55,689 bases of DNA from assembly GCA_013180605.1 (NCBI GenBank), contig QBUL01000187.1, positions 1-55,689 on the forward strand. Reading direction: 5' to 3'. Both the position numbers and the translations under genes were made by a program. The DNA comes from Candidatus Methanophagaceae archaeon GoMg1. GTDB lineage: Archaea > Halobacteriota > Syntropharchaeia > Alkanophagales > Methanospirareceae. Shown here one piece after another: positions 6,566 to 15,399 of this stretch (positions are counted from its first letter, which is position 1; the number at the start of each line of letters is the position of its first letter). Under the pieces are notes generated by a model, which saw only the letters and a list, made by a program, of their open reading frames with translations, did not search any database and had not been told where the DNA came from.

Positions 6566-8239
6566 ATGGGGAAAGAAATAGCCGCATTCGATTACGAAGA
6601 GGAAAGAAAGAAGTTCAAATGGGATATTCCTGAAGACTACAACTTTGTTGATGTTATTCGAAGATGGACAGACGATAGAACAAAGTTGATGGCGATTACT
6701 GAGCATCCAGACGGGAAGGTTGAGAAAGCAGGATACTGGGAAGTATGGGACAGTGCCATGAGATTTGGAAACGTCCTGAGAGATTCAGGCATCCAGAAAG
6801 GCGATCGGGTTTTGGTGATACTTCCGAGGGGAACGGATGTTTATACTGTGAGCACCGGTATCTGGGCAATAGGCGGCGTTGTTGTTCCTGGCACAATAAT
6901 GCTCAGGAGAGCAGATATAGAATATAGGATTTTAGATGCCGGGGTCAAGGCTTTAATTACAAGTGATTCAACCGTTGCTGATGAGGTAGATGCAATTAAA
7001 GGTAGAATTTCAATTGGAAACCTTTTCTTTTCAGGTCAGAGGGAAGGATGGCGGGACTTCCGGCAGGAGGTCAATTCGGCATCAAGTACTCTAACGCTTG
7101 AAAAAATCAAAAAAAGTGATCCCTTAGCCGTCAACTACACCTCCGGGACTACGGGCGCACCAAAAGGAGTGTTACACACTCATTCATTGATGTACTGTTT
7201 CGATAGGCTGAATAGATATTACTGGTGGGATACACAACCAGACGAGCTGTGCTGGGCAACAACAGAACCCGGATGGGCTAAATGGTACTGGGCACCATTT
7301 GGGGCTATTTTAAACGCCGGCGCTACAAACTTCCATTACTCGGGCAGATTTGAACCTGAAAAATGGTTTGAGCTGCTTGCTAAATGGCGGATAAACAGGG
7401 CGTGTATGACTCCAACAGAACTCAGGGCTATGGCAACCATTGATGATGCAAACAGGAGATACGATTTGAATGACTTGAAGGTCATTTTAACTGCTGGAGA
7501 GCCCTGCACACCATGCATTATTAGATTCTTCGATGAGAAGTTTGGAGTATCGGTTAGAGAAGGTTATGGGCAGACAGAAACTTGCGTTATTGCCTGCAAT
7601 TTACCAGGGATGGAGATAAAGCAGGGGTCGATGGGCAGGTTTATACCCGGGGTTGAAGGAGCAATTGTGAATCCTGAGACAGGAGAACGAGTGCCGGTAG
7701 GTGAGAGGGGAATGATTGCTGTTGCTAAGGATCATCCGATGCTGTTCAAAGGATATCACAATAAACCAGAAAAAACTGCTGAATGCTTCGTTGGCAATTG
7801 GTATTTAACTGGAGACCTCGCAATGATGGATGAGGCGGGATATATATGGTTTGACTCAAGGGCTGATGACGTCTGTATAAGTTCGGGATATAGAATTGGT
7901 CCATTTGAGGTTGAAAGTGCAGTTGATTCGCATGAGGCAGTGCTTGAATGTGCGATGATTCCAAGCCCTGACCCCATAAGAGGAGAGATTGTTAAGGTTT
8001 TTGTTGTCTTACAGGAGGGACACGAACCATCGGAACAACTTATCAAAGATATTCAGCAGCATGTCAAACGGATAACTGCCCCGTATAAGTATCCGAGAGA
8101 GATTGAATTTGTTAAAGAGCTCCCAAAAACTATTAGTGGTAAAATTAAGCGTAAAGAGCTCAGAACCAGGGAGTTTGAGAGAAAAAGGGATGTAATTGAA
8201 AAACTTAAAGAAAAAGGGTTATGGCTGAGGTTGGACTAG
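6566..8239 (+). CDS. AMP-forming acyl-CoA synthetase (medium-chain/acetyl-CoA synthetase-like)
   Basis: 557 residues, full length. Adenylate-forming (ANL) enzyme: activates a carboxylate with ATP to acyl-AMP and then acyl-CoA. The phosphate loop reads YTSGTTGAPKG, followed by aromatic-rich ETEPGWAKWYW, the A5 motif GYGQTET, the hinge region WYLTGDLAMMDEAGYIWFDSRADD and the catalytic lysine region KTISGKIKRKELR near the C-terminus. The sequence looks most like medium-chain acyl-CoA synthetases (ACSM type). Substrate cannot be read; a short or medium fatty acid or aromatic acid is plausible. It stands alone after a cluster of pseudogenes and may take part in the same acyl-CoA economy as AcdAB and the 2-oxoacid oxidoreductase. 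Confidence 0.85.
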   Translation: MGKEIAAFDYEEERKKFKWDIPEDYNFVDVIRRWTDDRTKLMAITEHPDGKVEKAGYWEVWDSAMRFGNVLRDSGIQKGDRVLVILPRGTDVYTVSTGIWAIGGVVVPGTIMLRRADIEYRILDAGVKALITSDSTVADEVDAIKGRISIGNLFFSGQREGWRDFRQEVNSASSTLTLEKIKKSDPLAVNYTSGTTGAPKGVLHTHSLMYCFDRLNRYYWWDTQPDELCWATTEPGWAKWYWAPFGAILNAGATNFHYSGRFEPEKWFELLAKWRINRACMTPTELRAMATIDDANRRYDLNDLKVILTAGEPCTPCIIRFFDEKFGVSVREGYGQTETCVIACNLPGMEIKQGSMGRFIPGVEGAIVNPETGERVPVGERGMIAVAKDHPMLFKGYHNKPEKTAECFVGNWYLTGDLAMMDEAGYIWFDSRADDVCISSGYRIGPFEVESAVDSHEAVLECAMIPSPDPIRGEIVKVFVVLQEGHEPSEQLIKDIQQHVKRITAPYKYPREIEFVKELPKTISGKIKRKELRTREFERKRDVIEKLKEKGLWLRLD

Positions 8240-8331
8240 AGTCGCAGAGTAGGAGGGGGCATCGGCATGGGTGCATGAGGCTATAGTTAACCTACTTTGG
8301 TATTAAATAAGACGTATATATTAAAAAATTT

Positions 8332-9237
8332 ATGTTAATTATAATGACAGTAACTTTAGATGGAATAATTAGTTCATTAACCAATAATGATATTGTCGCA
8401 GGTGCAATTTTAGGAAGTATTATAATCCCCTTAATTTTTTATTTAATCCTGTTTTTGCATAGAAAATATATTTCATTATTACCTGCAAATTCTCTTCTTG
8501 GACAATTTAAAGATAACGAAATAGAATGTTTATTTTTTCTAAAAGAATTATACGATATTCAAAAATCCAATGAATATTTGTTTAAAATTCCTGATTTCTT
8601 TCCACCTCATACTACAATGAAGGAACAAAGAGCAATTAATATACCAAGAGTTTTTGCAAAGGCAGATACTGAGTGTTTAAATGACGTTATGAATGTTTTG
8701 GGAACGGTTGGAAAAAATAAAAATATAGAAATTGCAAGTATAGAAACAGATTGGGATGTTTGGAACAAACCCCTCATTTCAATTGGTGGGAATTACAAAA
8801 CAGAAAGAATTTTAGAAAGATGCAAACCGATTTACGTTGAGCAAGGATTTGCAGATATAGATCTAAATGGGAAAAAAGAAAAATCGTATTATTTTAAATT
8901 AAAAAATAAAAAAGAAAAATTATTTGCAATTATACCTGATGATTATGGGATAGTCCACAAAACAAAAGATATATCGACAGGAAATGATGTATTTTTTATA
9001 TTGGGTTTAGGTTGTTTAGCGACTGAGTCTGTTGGAAGATTTTTTAGGAGTCAATTTTTACAACTGGGAAAAATGTATGGTAATAGGCCATTTGTTGCAA
9101 TAATAAAATCTAATTTATATGAAGGAAAAGAAAGTTATGTTTTGTATGATTATTACCCTGAACCAACATTTATTAGAAAAATTGTTTTTCCCATCACTTG
9201 GTTTAAACATTTTAAGCCTGAAAAAAAATATACTTAG
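8332..9237 (+). CDS. AT-rich membrane-anchored orphan protein
   Basis: 301 residues. One N-terminal membrane helix at about residues 22-46 (IVAGAILGSIIIPLIFYLIL) is followed by a soluble domain, so it is probably membrane-tethered with a cytoplasmic domain. Noticeable spots are LISIGGNYKTERIL, then DDYGIV, then ILGLGCLATESVGRFF, a glycine turn before a helix. I do not recognise a named family. Codon use is strongly AT-rich compared with the acyl-CoA synthetase upstream and the GC-rich dehydrogenase downstream, suggesting recent transfer. Single-gene unit. The alternative start at 8344 would remove four residues. Sensor or effector of a defence system is possible, but this is inference only. 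Confidence 0.6.
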   Translation: MLIIMTVTLDGIISSLTNNDIVAGAILGSIIIPLIFYLILFLHRKYISLLPANSLLGQFKDNEIECLFFLKELYDIQKSNEYLFKIPDFFPPHTTMKEQRAINIPRVFAKADTECLNDVMNVLGTVGKNKNIEIASIETDWDVWNKPLISIGGNYKTERILERCKPIYVEQGFADIDLNGKKEKSYYFKLKNKKEKLFAIIPDDYGIVHKTKDISTGNDVFFILGLGCLATESVGRFFRSQFLQLGKMYGNRPFVAIIKSNLYEGKESYVLYDYYPEPTFIRKIVFPITWFKHFKPEKKYT

Positions 9238-9477
9238 GAAATAGCATCTGCTTCAAAATCAATAGACTAATATGGTACAGACTTTGTGATCTCGCTAGAA
9301 GATGTTGCTGAACAAAGATACACGAGAGTCACTATACCCCGTACTTAACTTAATTACGAAGCCTGCCTGATATTATTTGGCATAAAGGTATGTAAAAGCA
9401 TTTCGTTTTTTTCTCTCAACAGTTTTCCTCATCACCATACCACTGCATGACTTCTGTTTGCGAATCGTTGTGTTTAG

Positions 9478-10611
9478 CTATACGAAACCAGGAGCTGAGG
9501 AAAACAGCGACCAGCGTCTATAACTCATGGATTTCTTCAGCCGCTGTACGGCGAGGTCCACGGCAACTTCCCGAGGCAGTATCCCTCTGGCTGCCGCATC
9601 CTCCAGCACCAGCCGGGTATTGCGCCGCAGCCTCTCCTCGATAGCCTGAAATGCCAACGACTGGCAGGCTCTTTGACACTCCATAGCCGCGCAGATCACG
9701 CCACCCGCGTTGGCGATAAAATCGGGAACGCAGAGCACTCCTTTCTCGTAAAGGTATTTTTCCGCACCGTAGGTGATGGGGATGTTGGCACCTTCGATTA
9801 CCAGCTTGGTTTTCAAGCGGTTTACGTTTTCCTCATCAATAACGTCAGGCTGCGCCGCTGGAATCCAGATATCGCACTCGATGTCAATCACTGCGTCACG
9901 GTGGAGCTTCTTTCCGTCCGGATAATCGGCTACACTCTTGCCCGCCTTCTTCAACTCGATCAATGCGTGGACATCAAGCCCTTGGGGATTGTAGATTGTC
10001 CCCCGGGAATCCGCTACACCCACCAGCATGGCACCCTTTTCCGTGAGGAAGCGGGCAGTGTGTTTACCCACGGCACCGAAGCCCTGGACTACGACCCGAG
10101 CCCCTTCCAAATCGAAGTCACAGTACTCAAGGGCGACATCTGTGACGTGGCTGATACCCCATCCAGTCGCCCCGATCTCGTCGAGGGGTATTCCGCCGAA
10201 TTCGCAGGGCAATCCCACCACCCTGCCGATCTCATCCTTTACCCAGGCCATGCATTCCTCATCGGTACCCATGTCCGGAGCGAATATATACTCTTGAATT
10301 TCTCGCAATGAGCTTGCAAAAGCCCGAATCAGTGTCTCTTTTTCTTTTTTCGGCATCTTCGGATCACCGTAGATCACCGACTTGCCGCCACCGTGAGGCA
10401 GATCGGCAGCGGCGTTCTTCAATGTCATGGTCCGTGCCAGCCGGAAGCACTCCTCCGTACTCACGTCAGGAGCCATGCGCAATCCGCCAATCGCCGGCCC
10501 TCTTGCTACGTTGTCCACCACCAGAACTGCCTTCAGCCCCACCGAAGGCTCATAAACGTGAATGACCTTTGTCGGTCCTAACTCATCCGCAAATCTAAAG
10601 ATGTCTTCCAT
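9478..10611 (-). CDS. Glu/Leu/Phe/Val dehydrogenase
   Basis: 377 residues from ATG at 10611, preferred over 10629 because GAGGGA lies 9 bases upstream. Oxidatively deaminates an amino acid to a 2-oxoacid with NAD(P)+. Visible: GPAIGGLRM and LPHGGGKSVI (substrate/catalytic lysine region), APDMGTDEECMAWV, the Rossmann motif GFGAVGKHTARFL, and IEGANIPIT with PDFIANAGGVI. The length is a little longer than leucine dehydrogenases and shorter than hexameric glutamate dehydrogenases; which substrate is used cannot be decided. GC content is visibly higher than that of the flanking genes, and the last ~20 residues (after KKSMSYRRW) look unlike the family. I infer horizontal origin with an altered 3' end. 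Confidence 0.85.
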   Translation of the reverse strand: MEDIFRFADELGPTKVIHVYEPSVGLKAVLVVDNVARGPAIGGLRMAPDVSTEECFRLARTMTLKNAAADLPHGGGKSVIYGDPKMPKKEKETLIRAFASSLREIQEYIFAPDMGTDEECMAWVKDEIGRVVGLPCEFGGIPLDEIGATGWGISHVTDVALEYCDFDLEGARVVVQGFGAVGKHTARFLTEKGAMLVGVADSRGTIYNPQGLDVHALIELKKAGKSVADYPDGKKLHRDAVIDIECDIWIPAAQPDVIDEENVNRLKTKLVIEGANIPITYGAEKYLYEKGVLCVPDFIANAGGVICAAMECQRACQSLAFQAIEERLRRNTRLVLEDAAARGILPREVAVDLAVQRLKKSMSYRRWSLFSSAPGFV

Positions 10612-10747
10612 CAAACTATTCCCTCGCATCTAAAATTCTTTTATGTTCTTATATGTTGAAATGCTTACCATGAGTTTAATCCTTATGAGTGGAAAGCATG
10701 AATTTATATAAGGCATAAATCAGAGAGAGAATAATGGGCAATGTAGA

Positions 10748-10927
10748 ATGAAAGGAAGGAAAATAAAGGAGAAAGAAGGTTCAGCCATAGTGATGTATAT
10801 ACGAAGTACTTCAGATATACTGCCAAAAGGGAAGGATATACGAAATTCGTATATACCTCCAAATTGGAATGATATGCGATGTATTGCGGATATAACTAAG
10901 TTAAACTCAATCGAGAAAGAGGGCTAA
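10748..10927 (+). CDS. Small ORF of 59 residues, unknown
   Basis: ATG at 10748, stop at 10925. The peptide contains VMYIRSTSDILPKGKDI, YIPPNWNDMRCIADITKLN and ends in SIEKEG. It has balanced amino-acid use and a central WNDM.CIADIT segment that looks protein-like, but I cannot name a family. Its final codons overlap a 14-base sequence (10911-10924) that occurs inverted at 12188-12201 beyond the next gene. It may be a real small gene or the edge of a gene broken by insertion of the AT-rich unit. Confidence 0.35.
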   Translation: MKGRKIKEKEGSAIVMYIRSTSDILPKGKDIRNSYIPPNWNDMRCIADITKLNSIEKEG

Positions 10928-10950
10928 AATTAAATGGGGGACAAAAATTA
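10911..10950. repeat. Left inverted-repeat pair flanking the HEPN-like gene
   Basis: TCGAGAAAGAGGGC at 10911-10924 and GGGACAAAAATTA at 10938-10950. Both recur exactly inverted on the other side of the gene (12188-12201 and 12130-12142), in mirrored order. Confidence 0.8.
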
Positions 10951-10998
10951 GAAAATGTAAACAAAGTTATATAAATTAGAAAATAATCTTAATTTATT

Positions 10999-12132
10999 AT
11001 GAAAGATGCAGATGAATTTTATAAACCTGCGATTAAGCAAAAAGTATTAATTGATGGAATTGCAGGCGAAACAATAGCAAAAGGCTCTACAGGAAAAATA
11101 ATTCAAAAAGGATTTCTGACTTCAGTTCAAACTAATTTTGCTTCTATTGCTAACAATCTAACATCTACTTTTTATTCGTATAATTCAAAAGATTTAGTTA
11201 ATAGTTCATTAATTATTATCAAAAAGGATAATACTGCAAAAATATACTCTAAATTTCCTTTATCTATGTTAATGAGAGCTAAGAAAGATATTAAAAAGGG
11301 AACATTAGTAAATAGAGAAGATATTTTTGATATTGCAAAACTTGAATTTAAGGATTCTGTTTACGAAGTTAACATTGAAGCTGACGATAAAATCATCTTT
11401 ATTTTTAGGATGGATTGGAAATTCGGCATATTTTTTGACTTCACTAAAAAAATAGATTCGGGAAAATTGAAAGAAGAGTTAGGTTATTGTTATAAGCGTT
11501 TATTTTTTTATGATTTGTACGCATTTCTTGAAAATGAAAATTATTTCAATGATTTAAGAGCGGATGGATGGTTTCCATTTATAAGAATTATTGGAAGAAA
11601 TTTTGATACGATAATGCAATACTACAAAGAAGACAAAAAACATGACTTCCAAATTGATGAATTAATCTCAGAATTCACAAAAGAAAAAATTGAATCATTT
11701 ACACAATATTGGTGGAAAAAACAATTATTTAATGATAAGAAAGGAATCATTGAAGCAGGAATTAATTCTTTTTTACAAAATGATAAAAATGGATTTATTA
11801 CATGTTTACATACACTTTATCCTCAAATAGAAGGAATTATGGGTTTTGATTATTTTAATGTCAATGGCAAAAAACCTTCATTTAGAGAACTTATAGACCA
11901 TATAAAACAAAAAGCAGAGTCTAAATTTAACACAGTTTCATCAACAGGATTTCCTACGGAATTTTATGAATATCTAAAAAAGACTGTTTTTGAAAATTTT
12001 GATCTTGCAACAGGAAAGGTTGATTTATCTAGACACACAACATCCCATGGATATGCTAATGCAGATGATTTTAACAAGGCGAAAGCACTCCAAGCAATTC
12101 TAATTTTAGACCAAATATACTTCTATTTGTAA
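10999..12132 (+). CDS. AT-rich protein with C-terminal HEPN-like RxxxxH motif
   Basis: 377 residues, no signal or membrane segment. The C-terminal ~100 residues contain SRHTTSHG, an R-x4-H-type motif like the catalytic motif of HEPN ribonuclease domains in abortive-infection and toxin proteins, preceded by a helical region (LHTLYPQIEGIMGFDYF). The N-terminal two thirds has no recognised domain. The gene is very AT-rich and is bracketed by two sets of perfect inverted repeats, suggesting it arrived as a unit. A role in phage or plasmid defence is an inference from the motif and setting. No partner gene is next to it. Confidence 0.55.
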   Translation: MKDADEFYKPAIKQKVLIDGIAGETIAKGSTGKIIQKGFLTSVQTNFASIANNLTSTFYSYNSKDLVNSSLIIIKKDNTAKIYSKFPLSMLMRAKKDIKKGTLVNREDIFDIAKLEFKDSVYEVNIEADDKIIFIFRMDWKFGIFFDFTKKIDSGKLKEELGYCYKRLFFYDLYAFLENENYFNDLRADGWFPFIRIIGRNFDTIMQYYKEDKKHDFQIDELISEFTKEKIESFTQYWWKKQLFNDKKGIIEAGINSFLQNDKNGFITCLHTLYPQIEGIMGFDYFNVNGKKPSFRELIDHIKQKAESKFNTVSSTGFPTEFYEYLKKTVFENFDLATGKVDLSRHTTSHGYANADDFNKAKALQAILILDQIYFYL

Positions 12133-12201
12133 TTTTTGTCCCATCGATTTAGTTCTTTATGTATCGCATTCGCTCTTTAGATAGAACGCCCTCTTTCTCG
12201 A
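12130..12201. repeat. Right inverted-repeat pair flanking the HEPN-like gene
   Basis: TAATTTTTGTCCC at 12130-12142 overlaps the stop codon of the HEPN-like gene, and GCCCTCTTTCTCGA lies at 12188-12201. They are exact complements of the left pair at 10938-10950 and 10911-10924. Confidence 0.8.
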
Positions 12202-12258
12202 CTTTGATTTTTCCCTTCGGGACGTTGCACTAAAAATCAATCCTAACGGAGAGTTCAA

Positions 12259-12333
12259 CAGGGATTATGAGGTTACGAAGTCTTGCAGACTTCTCCACCC
12301 AAATTCGCCTAAGGCGAACTTCTCATAATCCTG
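12259..12333. repeat. Three-stem palindromic element (cloverleaf-like)
   Basis: Outer stem CAGGGATTATGAG (12259-12271) pairs with CTCATAATCCTG (12322-12333), one G bulged. Inside are two perfect hairpins: GAAGTCT-TGC-AGACTTC (12277-12293) and TTCGCC-TAA-GGCGAA (12304-12318). No gene lies here. It may be a repeat element or a structured RNA; it does not look like a tRNA. Confidence 0.75.
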
Positions 12334-12508
12334 ATGTTAAGCAAAATTAAAAAGATACAGGAAGAATCAACGTATGAACTCAAAAATCATCATTACTTTG
12401 TCAGCTTTTGTTTACAGGCTTTGTATTTTTTTGATTTAACTTTTGCACTTTGCACTTTTCATTTTGCGTTGTCTGCTCAAAAATCCACCGATTTTTTAGC
12501 AGATACGG

Positions 12509-13210
12509 TCATTGTAACACCACTCTCGCATCCACTGCCACTGCCCCCTCTTCATAAACCAAAAGGGGGTTTATTTCTATTTCTTTTATCTCTTCTATCT
12601 CCAGTAAGACCTCAGACAGCTTCATAACGGTGGATGCCAGTTTCTCTATGTCAACCGGCTTCGAACCTCTGAATCCTGTCAACAGTGGGTAACTCTTTAC
12701 CTCTCGCATCATATCAAAAACCTCTTCTCTGTCCAGCGGTGCAAGCCTGAAGCTCACGTCCTTCACGAGTTCCACGGCAATGCCCCCTGTGCCGAACATA
12801 ACAGCAGGACCAAATTGCGGGTCCCTCAAGCCCCCTATTATCAGCTCTATACCCGTGGGGACGGTCTCCTCTAAAAGAAAACCCGCTATCCTTGCCTTTG
12901 GTGCTTTTTCTGCAAGATTCTTCTTCAGCTCCCTCAAGGCAACGCTCGCTTCTTCGCTGTCTTTTATACCTGTTATTACCCCACCAAACTCCCTTTTATG
13001 AAGGATGTCTTGCGATACCACTTTGAGAACAAGAGGAGGAGTAATCTCCTTTGATTTTATTGCCACATCATCCAGCCCTTCGACCAAAACCGATTTGGGC
13101 ACCTGTATGCCCCATGCAGATACCAGTGCTTTCGCCTCCGGCTCAAAGAGGGCTTGCCTGCCTGCGTTTAAGGCATTAATGACGAGCTTTTTAGCTTCTT
13201 CTTTGTTCAT
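12509..13210 (-). CDS. acdB: ADP-forming acyl-CoA synthetase, beta (ATP-grasp) subunit
   Basis: 233 residues, the normal size of a separate beta subunit. With the alpha subunit it converts acyl-CoA, ADP and phosphate to the acid, ATP and CoA, the main substrate-level ATP step of archaeal peptide and pyruvate fermentation. ATP-grasp features: PPLVLKVVSQDILHKREFGGV near residue 60, then FLLEETVPTGIELIIGG and VMFGTGGIAVEL. The alpha subunit (16753) is encoded separately 3.5 kb away, with accessory DNA between them, so an original acdAB neighbourhood may have been split. Its start lies 22-30 bases from a TTAAATATAA box contributed by the repeat at 13211. Confidence 0.88.
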   Translation of the reverse strand: MNKEEAKKLVINALNAGRQALFEPEAKALVSAWGIQVPKSVLVEGLDDVAIKSKEITPPLVLKVVSQDILHKREFGGVITGIKDSEEASVALRELKKNLAEKAPKARIAGFLLEETVPTGIELIIGGLRDPQFGPAVMFGTGGIAVELVKDVSFRLAPLDREEVFDMMREVKSYPLLTGFRGSKPVDIEKLASTVMKLSEVLLEIEEIKEIEINPLLVYEEGAVAVDARVVLQ

Positions 13211-13348
13211 TGTACATAAAGTATAACTTCCTTATATTTAAGACGCAGATTAACACGGATTTACGCGGATTTTAAGTTTAATTTTAATATTGTTGATTGT
13301 TGATCTTTATCATCTGTGTTAATCTGCGTTAATCTGTGTCAATAAATA
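13211..13348. repeat. GACGCAGATT repeat with TATA-bearing end, upstream of acdB
   Basis: Left block GTACATAAAGTATAACTTC, then TATATTTAAGACGCAGATTA and ACACGGATTTACGCGGATTT; right block CATCTGTGTTAATCTGCGTT and AATCTGTGTCAATAAATA is the imperfect complement of the left, so the whole is a ~135-base palindrome-like element. Related copies lie at 20251-20505, 22467-22596, 41070-41115 and 53868-53903. Confidence 0.85.
13230..13241 (-). promoter_or_regulatory. Probable acdB promoter (TATA box) inside the repeat end
   Basis: On the minus strand CTTAAATATAAG is centred about 26 bases upstream of the acdB ATG, the distance expected for an archaeal TATA box driving a leaderless or short-leader transcript. 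The same block stands before porA and, less well conserved, before ilvC and the gene starting at 1968. Confidence 0.55.
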
Positions 13349-13456
13349 AAAAAAATTGAGAAATAATAGAATAAGGATAAAAAGCAATGTTAGCGCGCAC
13401 GATCAGGGCAATATGGTTATGTTTAGCATACTTCTGTATTAGTAGGAGACCAACCA

Positions 13457-14707
13457 ATGCAGAATATTGACCTCTATTACGAGTCTCTTAAACAAGTATA
13501 CGATCAAATTGAGAGCTGGGAGCATAATCCTTCCTTACGCGAGAGATTTGTAGACTGGTTGGTCGGCATAAGCGGGGTCCTATTTGTTCTATCGCTAATA
13601 CCTATATTCCCTGCAATACTTGTATTTGTTGGTAGCCAAACAGGTCTTGTCATTGGGCCTATCAATTTAAGCGTGGCCACTTTTGGACAATTCATACTCG
13701 TCTGGATCATCACCACTGTGGTCACAGGGCCTATTCTTGGATTAATGGTTTGGATAGACAACAAAGTGGATTCCGCAGTTGAAGAGTCAAAGAGACCGCC
13801 ACAAACACTTTCACCAGAACAGCTAACATTCGTAGCTGTTTACGAGAGCTACAATGAGCTCAAGACATTCTTCGTGAGTCATATTGAACAACACGTCAAC
13901 AACTCCTTGAAAGCCTTGAAAAGAATAGTGTCTCGTAGAATGCTATGGCGAGCTTCGCCTTCGGCATTACATATCATTGGAGAAGATATCGACGTTGGCC
14001 CTCACGAACGAGAACTCTCATACCGAGAAATGTATGTGCGGGAGCATCGCTCCTTTCAGAAATCTACTTCTAGCTTGGCAATGCAAGTGTCAGTCGCTCA
14101 ATCATTTCTGAACATCTTTGAAAAATACGCTTGGTTCCAATTGGATACTGCAACCAAGTCTGTACTTCAAGCGCTCATATCATTCCCTGCTAAGATATAC
14201 TATCGCCTTTTAGAGAAAGAAGACCTCCCAATCGTTCTTAGCATTTTGGAGAACCTGAGCAAGTTTATTTACGCTTATCTGCCGGAACATCAAACCTATA
14301 TGGAGCCCGAGGCGCTTCAGAGGTTACAGAATGATGGCCGCAAAGCATTAGATTCTTTTGTGCAACAAATAAATGACCTCGCCCCTTATCGGCCCGTCGT
14401 GGAAAAAGGAGAAAAACGGCTAAAACCAGAAATCCCTCCTCTTGGTTTCAAGAAAAATTTATCGAGGCTCTACGCGGACAATGTTTTCTTCAGATTCACA
14501 CTCTGGTTCATAATCATTCTGCTGCTTACCTCAGGAATAGTGTATCTCGTAAATCAACGGGTAGCACAACTAGACATTAACGTTATGGTAAGCGTGGTCA
14601 TCGGAGCGAGTGCCACAGGGGCTGCAGCATTGGCTGCCTTTACGCAAAAAGCTTCAAAGGAAAAAGTTGAACAAGAAGACCAAAGAAACGAATCTGACGA
14701 AGACTGA
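13457..14707 (+). CDS. Four-helix membrane protein of unknown function
   Basis: 416 residues. Two membrane segments near the N-terminus (about residues 35-60 and 70-100), a long soluble middle of ~250 residues, and two more near the C-terminus (about 350-372 and 378-400), then a charged tail (KEKVEQEDQRNESDED). The paired helices at both ends around a large soluble domain resemble membrane-anchored sensor or effector proteins, but I recognise no family. The composition differs from both AT-rich neighbours and the core genes. Upstream spacer carries the acdB repeat; no operon partner. Confidence 0.6.
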   Translation: MQNIDLYYESLKQVYDQIESWEHNPSLRERFVDWLVGISGVLFVLSLIPIFPAILVFVGSQTGLVIGPINLSVATFGQFILVWIITTVVTGPILGLMVWIDNKVDSAVEESKRPPQTLSPEQLTFVAVYESYNELKTFFVSHIEQHVNNSLKALKRIVSRRMLWRASPSALHIIGEDIDVGPHERELSYREMYVREHRSFQKSTSSLAMQVSVAQSFLNIFEKYAWFQLDTATKSVLQALISFPAKIYYRLLEKEDLPIVLSILENLSKFIYAYLPEHQTYMEPEALQRLQNDGRKALDSFVQQINDLAPYRPVVEKGEKRLKPEIPPLGFKKNLSRLYADNVFFRFTLWFIIILLLTSGIVYLVNQRVAQLDINVMVSVVIGASATGAAALAAFTQKASKEKVEQEDQRNESDED

Positions 14708-15009
14708 TTTGTATAGCAATGATGTGCGGGCTAATCACGGCTTGCACCCGACCCGGCCAATCGCGGCCCGAATTTGAAAGGAGCACCGTTGTTGTAGGGC
14801 GACTTGTGTCGGGCAATGTACTGCAAACCCGCCGGGCAGGTGAAGCCGGTACCGTTATCTTATCTATGAAGGAGCACTGTCGAACATGTTTGTAACTTAT
14901 ACAGGATCGTTGTTGCGATAGAAACCGGACAGGTTTACCATCTGCTCCGTTTAGTTGTCCAGCGGGCTGCGGACAACGAGAACGTTCCTCGTAGCTACAG
15001 GGGTACAGA
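14708..15009. other. GC-rich spacer without a recognisable gene
   Basis: About 300 bases richer in G+C than the surroundings. A short plus-strand frame begins at 14719 but matches nothing I know. It directly adjoins a recombinase remnant, so it is probably the debris of an integrated element. Confidence 0.4.
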
Positions 15010-15185
15010 TCATAGTGTCAAGTTTTGATGACTCAGGAGTTTCTGAATCGTCCTGATGACATAACCATTTTCCAATAAATGTGTCGGGAAGCTATGTCTT
15101 AGTGTATGAACAAAGGCATTTTTCGTAATGCCTGCTTTTTCAACCACGGTTTTGGAAGCCATCTGCGGTGATGCCAAGTGTACAT
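15010..15185 (-). pseudogene. Tyrosine recombinase (Xer/integrase) C-terminal fragment
   Basis: The reading frame contains [23 protein letters not shown] and [10 protein letters not shown], the catalytic HxLRH box II and the following helix of tyrosine recombinases (the Arg of HTLRH and the His of the LLSH position are seen). The catalytic tyrosine segment beyond HQNLT is lost at a stop, and the N-terminal half is not present upstream. A remnant of an integrase, marking former site-specific integration in this accessory stretch. Confidence 0.8.
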
Positions 15186-15399
15186 GGTAACGGCTGACCG
15201 TAAGGAATTTTAATGGTAAAAAAGGATAAAAGCCTCCTGTTTTATGTAATAAAAGTAATAAAAGACGTAGGTGGACATAGAGCACGAGATGAGTTTATGA
15301 TAGTCTTAAGAGGTATTGCCAAATTAATTGCTACAGTTATTTATATGCAAGTGAGAAATAATAGAACAAAGATGGGAAACAGTGTTATAGGAAAATAAT

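Noticed and set aside
15213-15398. 61-codon frame before the membrane-anchored gene
   Set aside because: No recognisable motif, overlaps the integrase remnant region, composition looks random.
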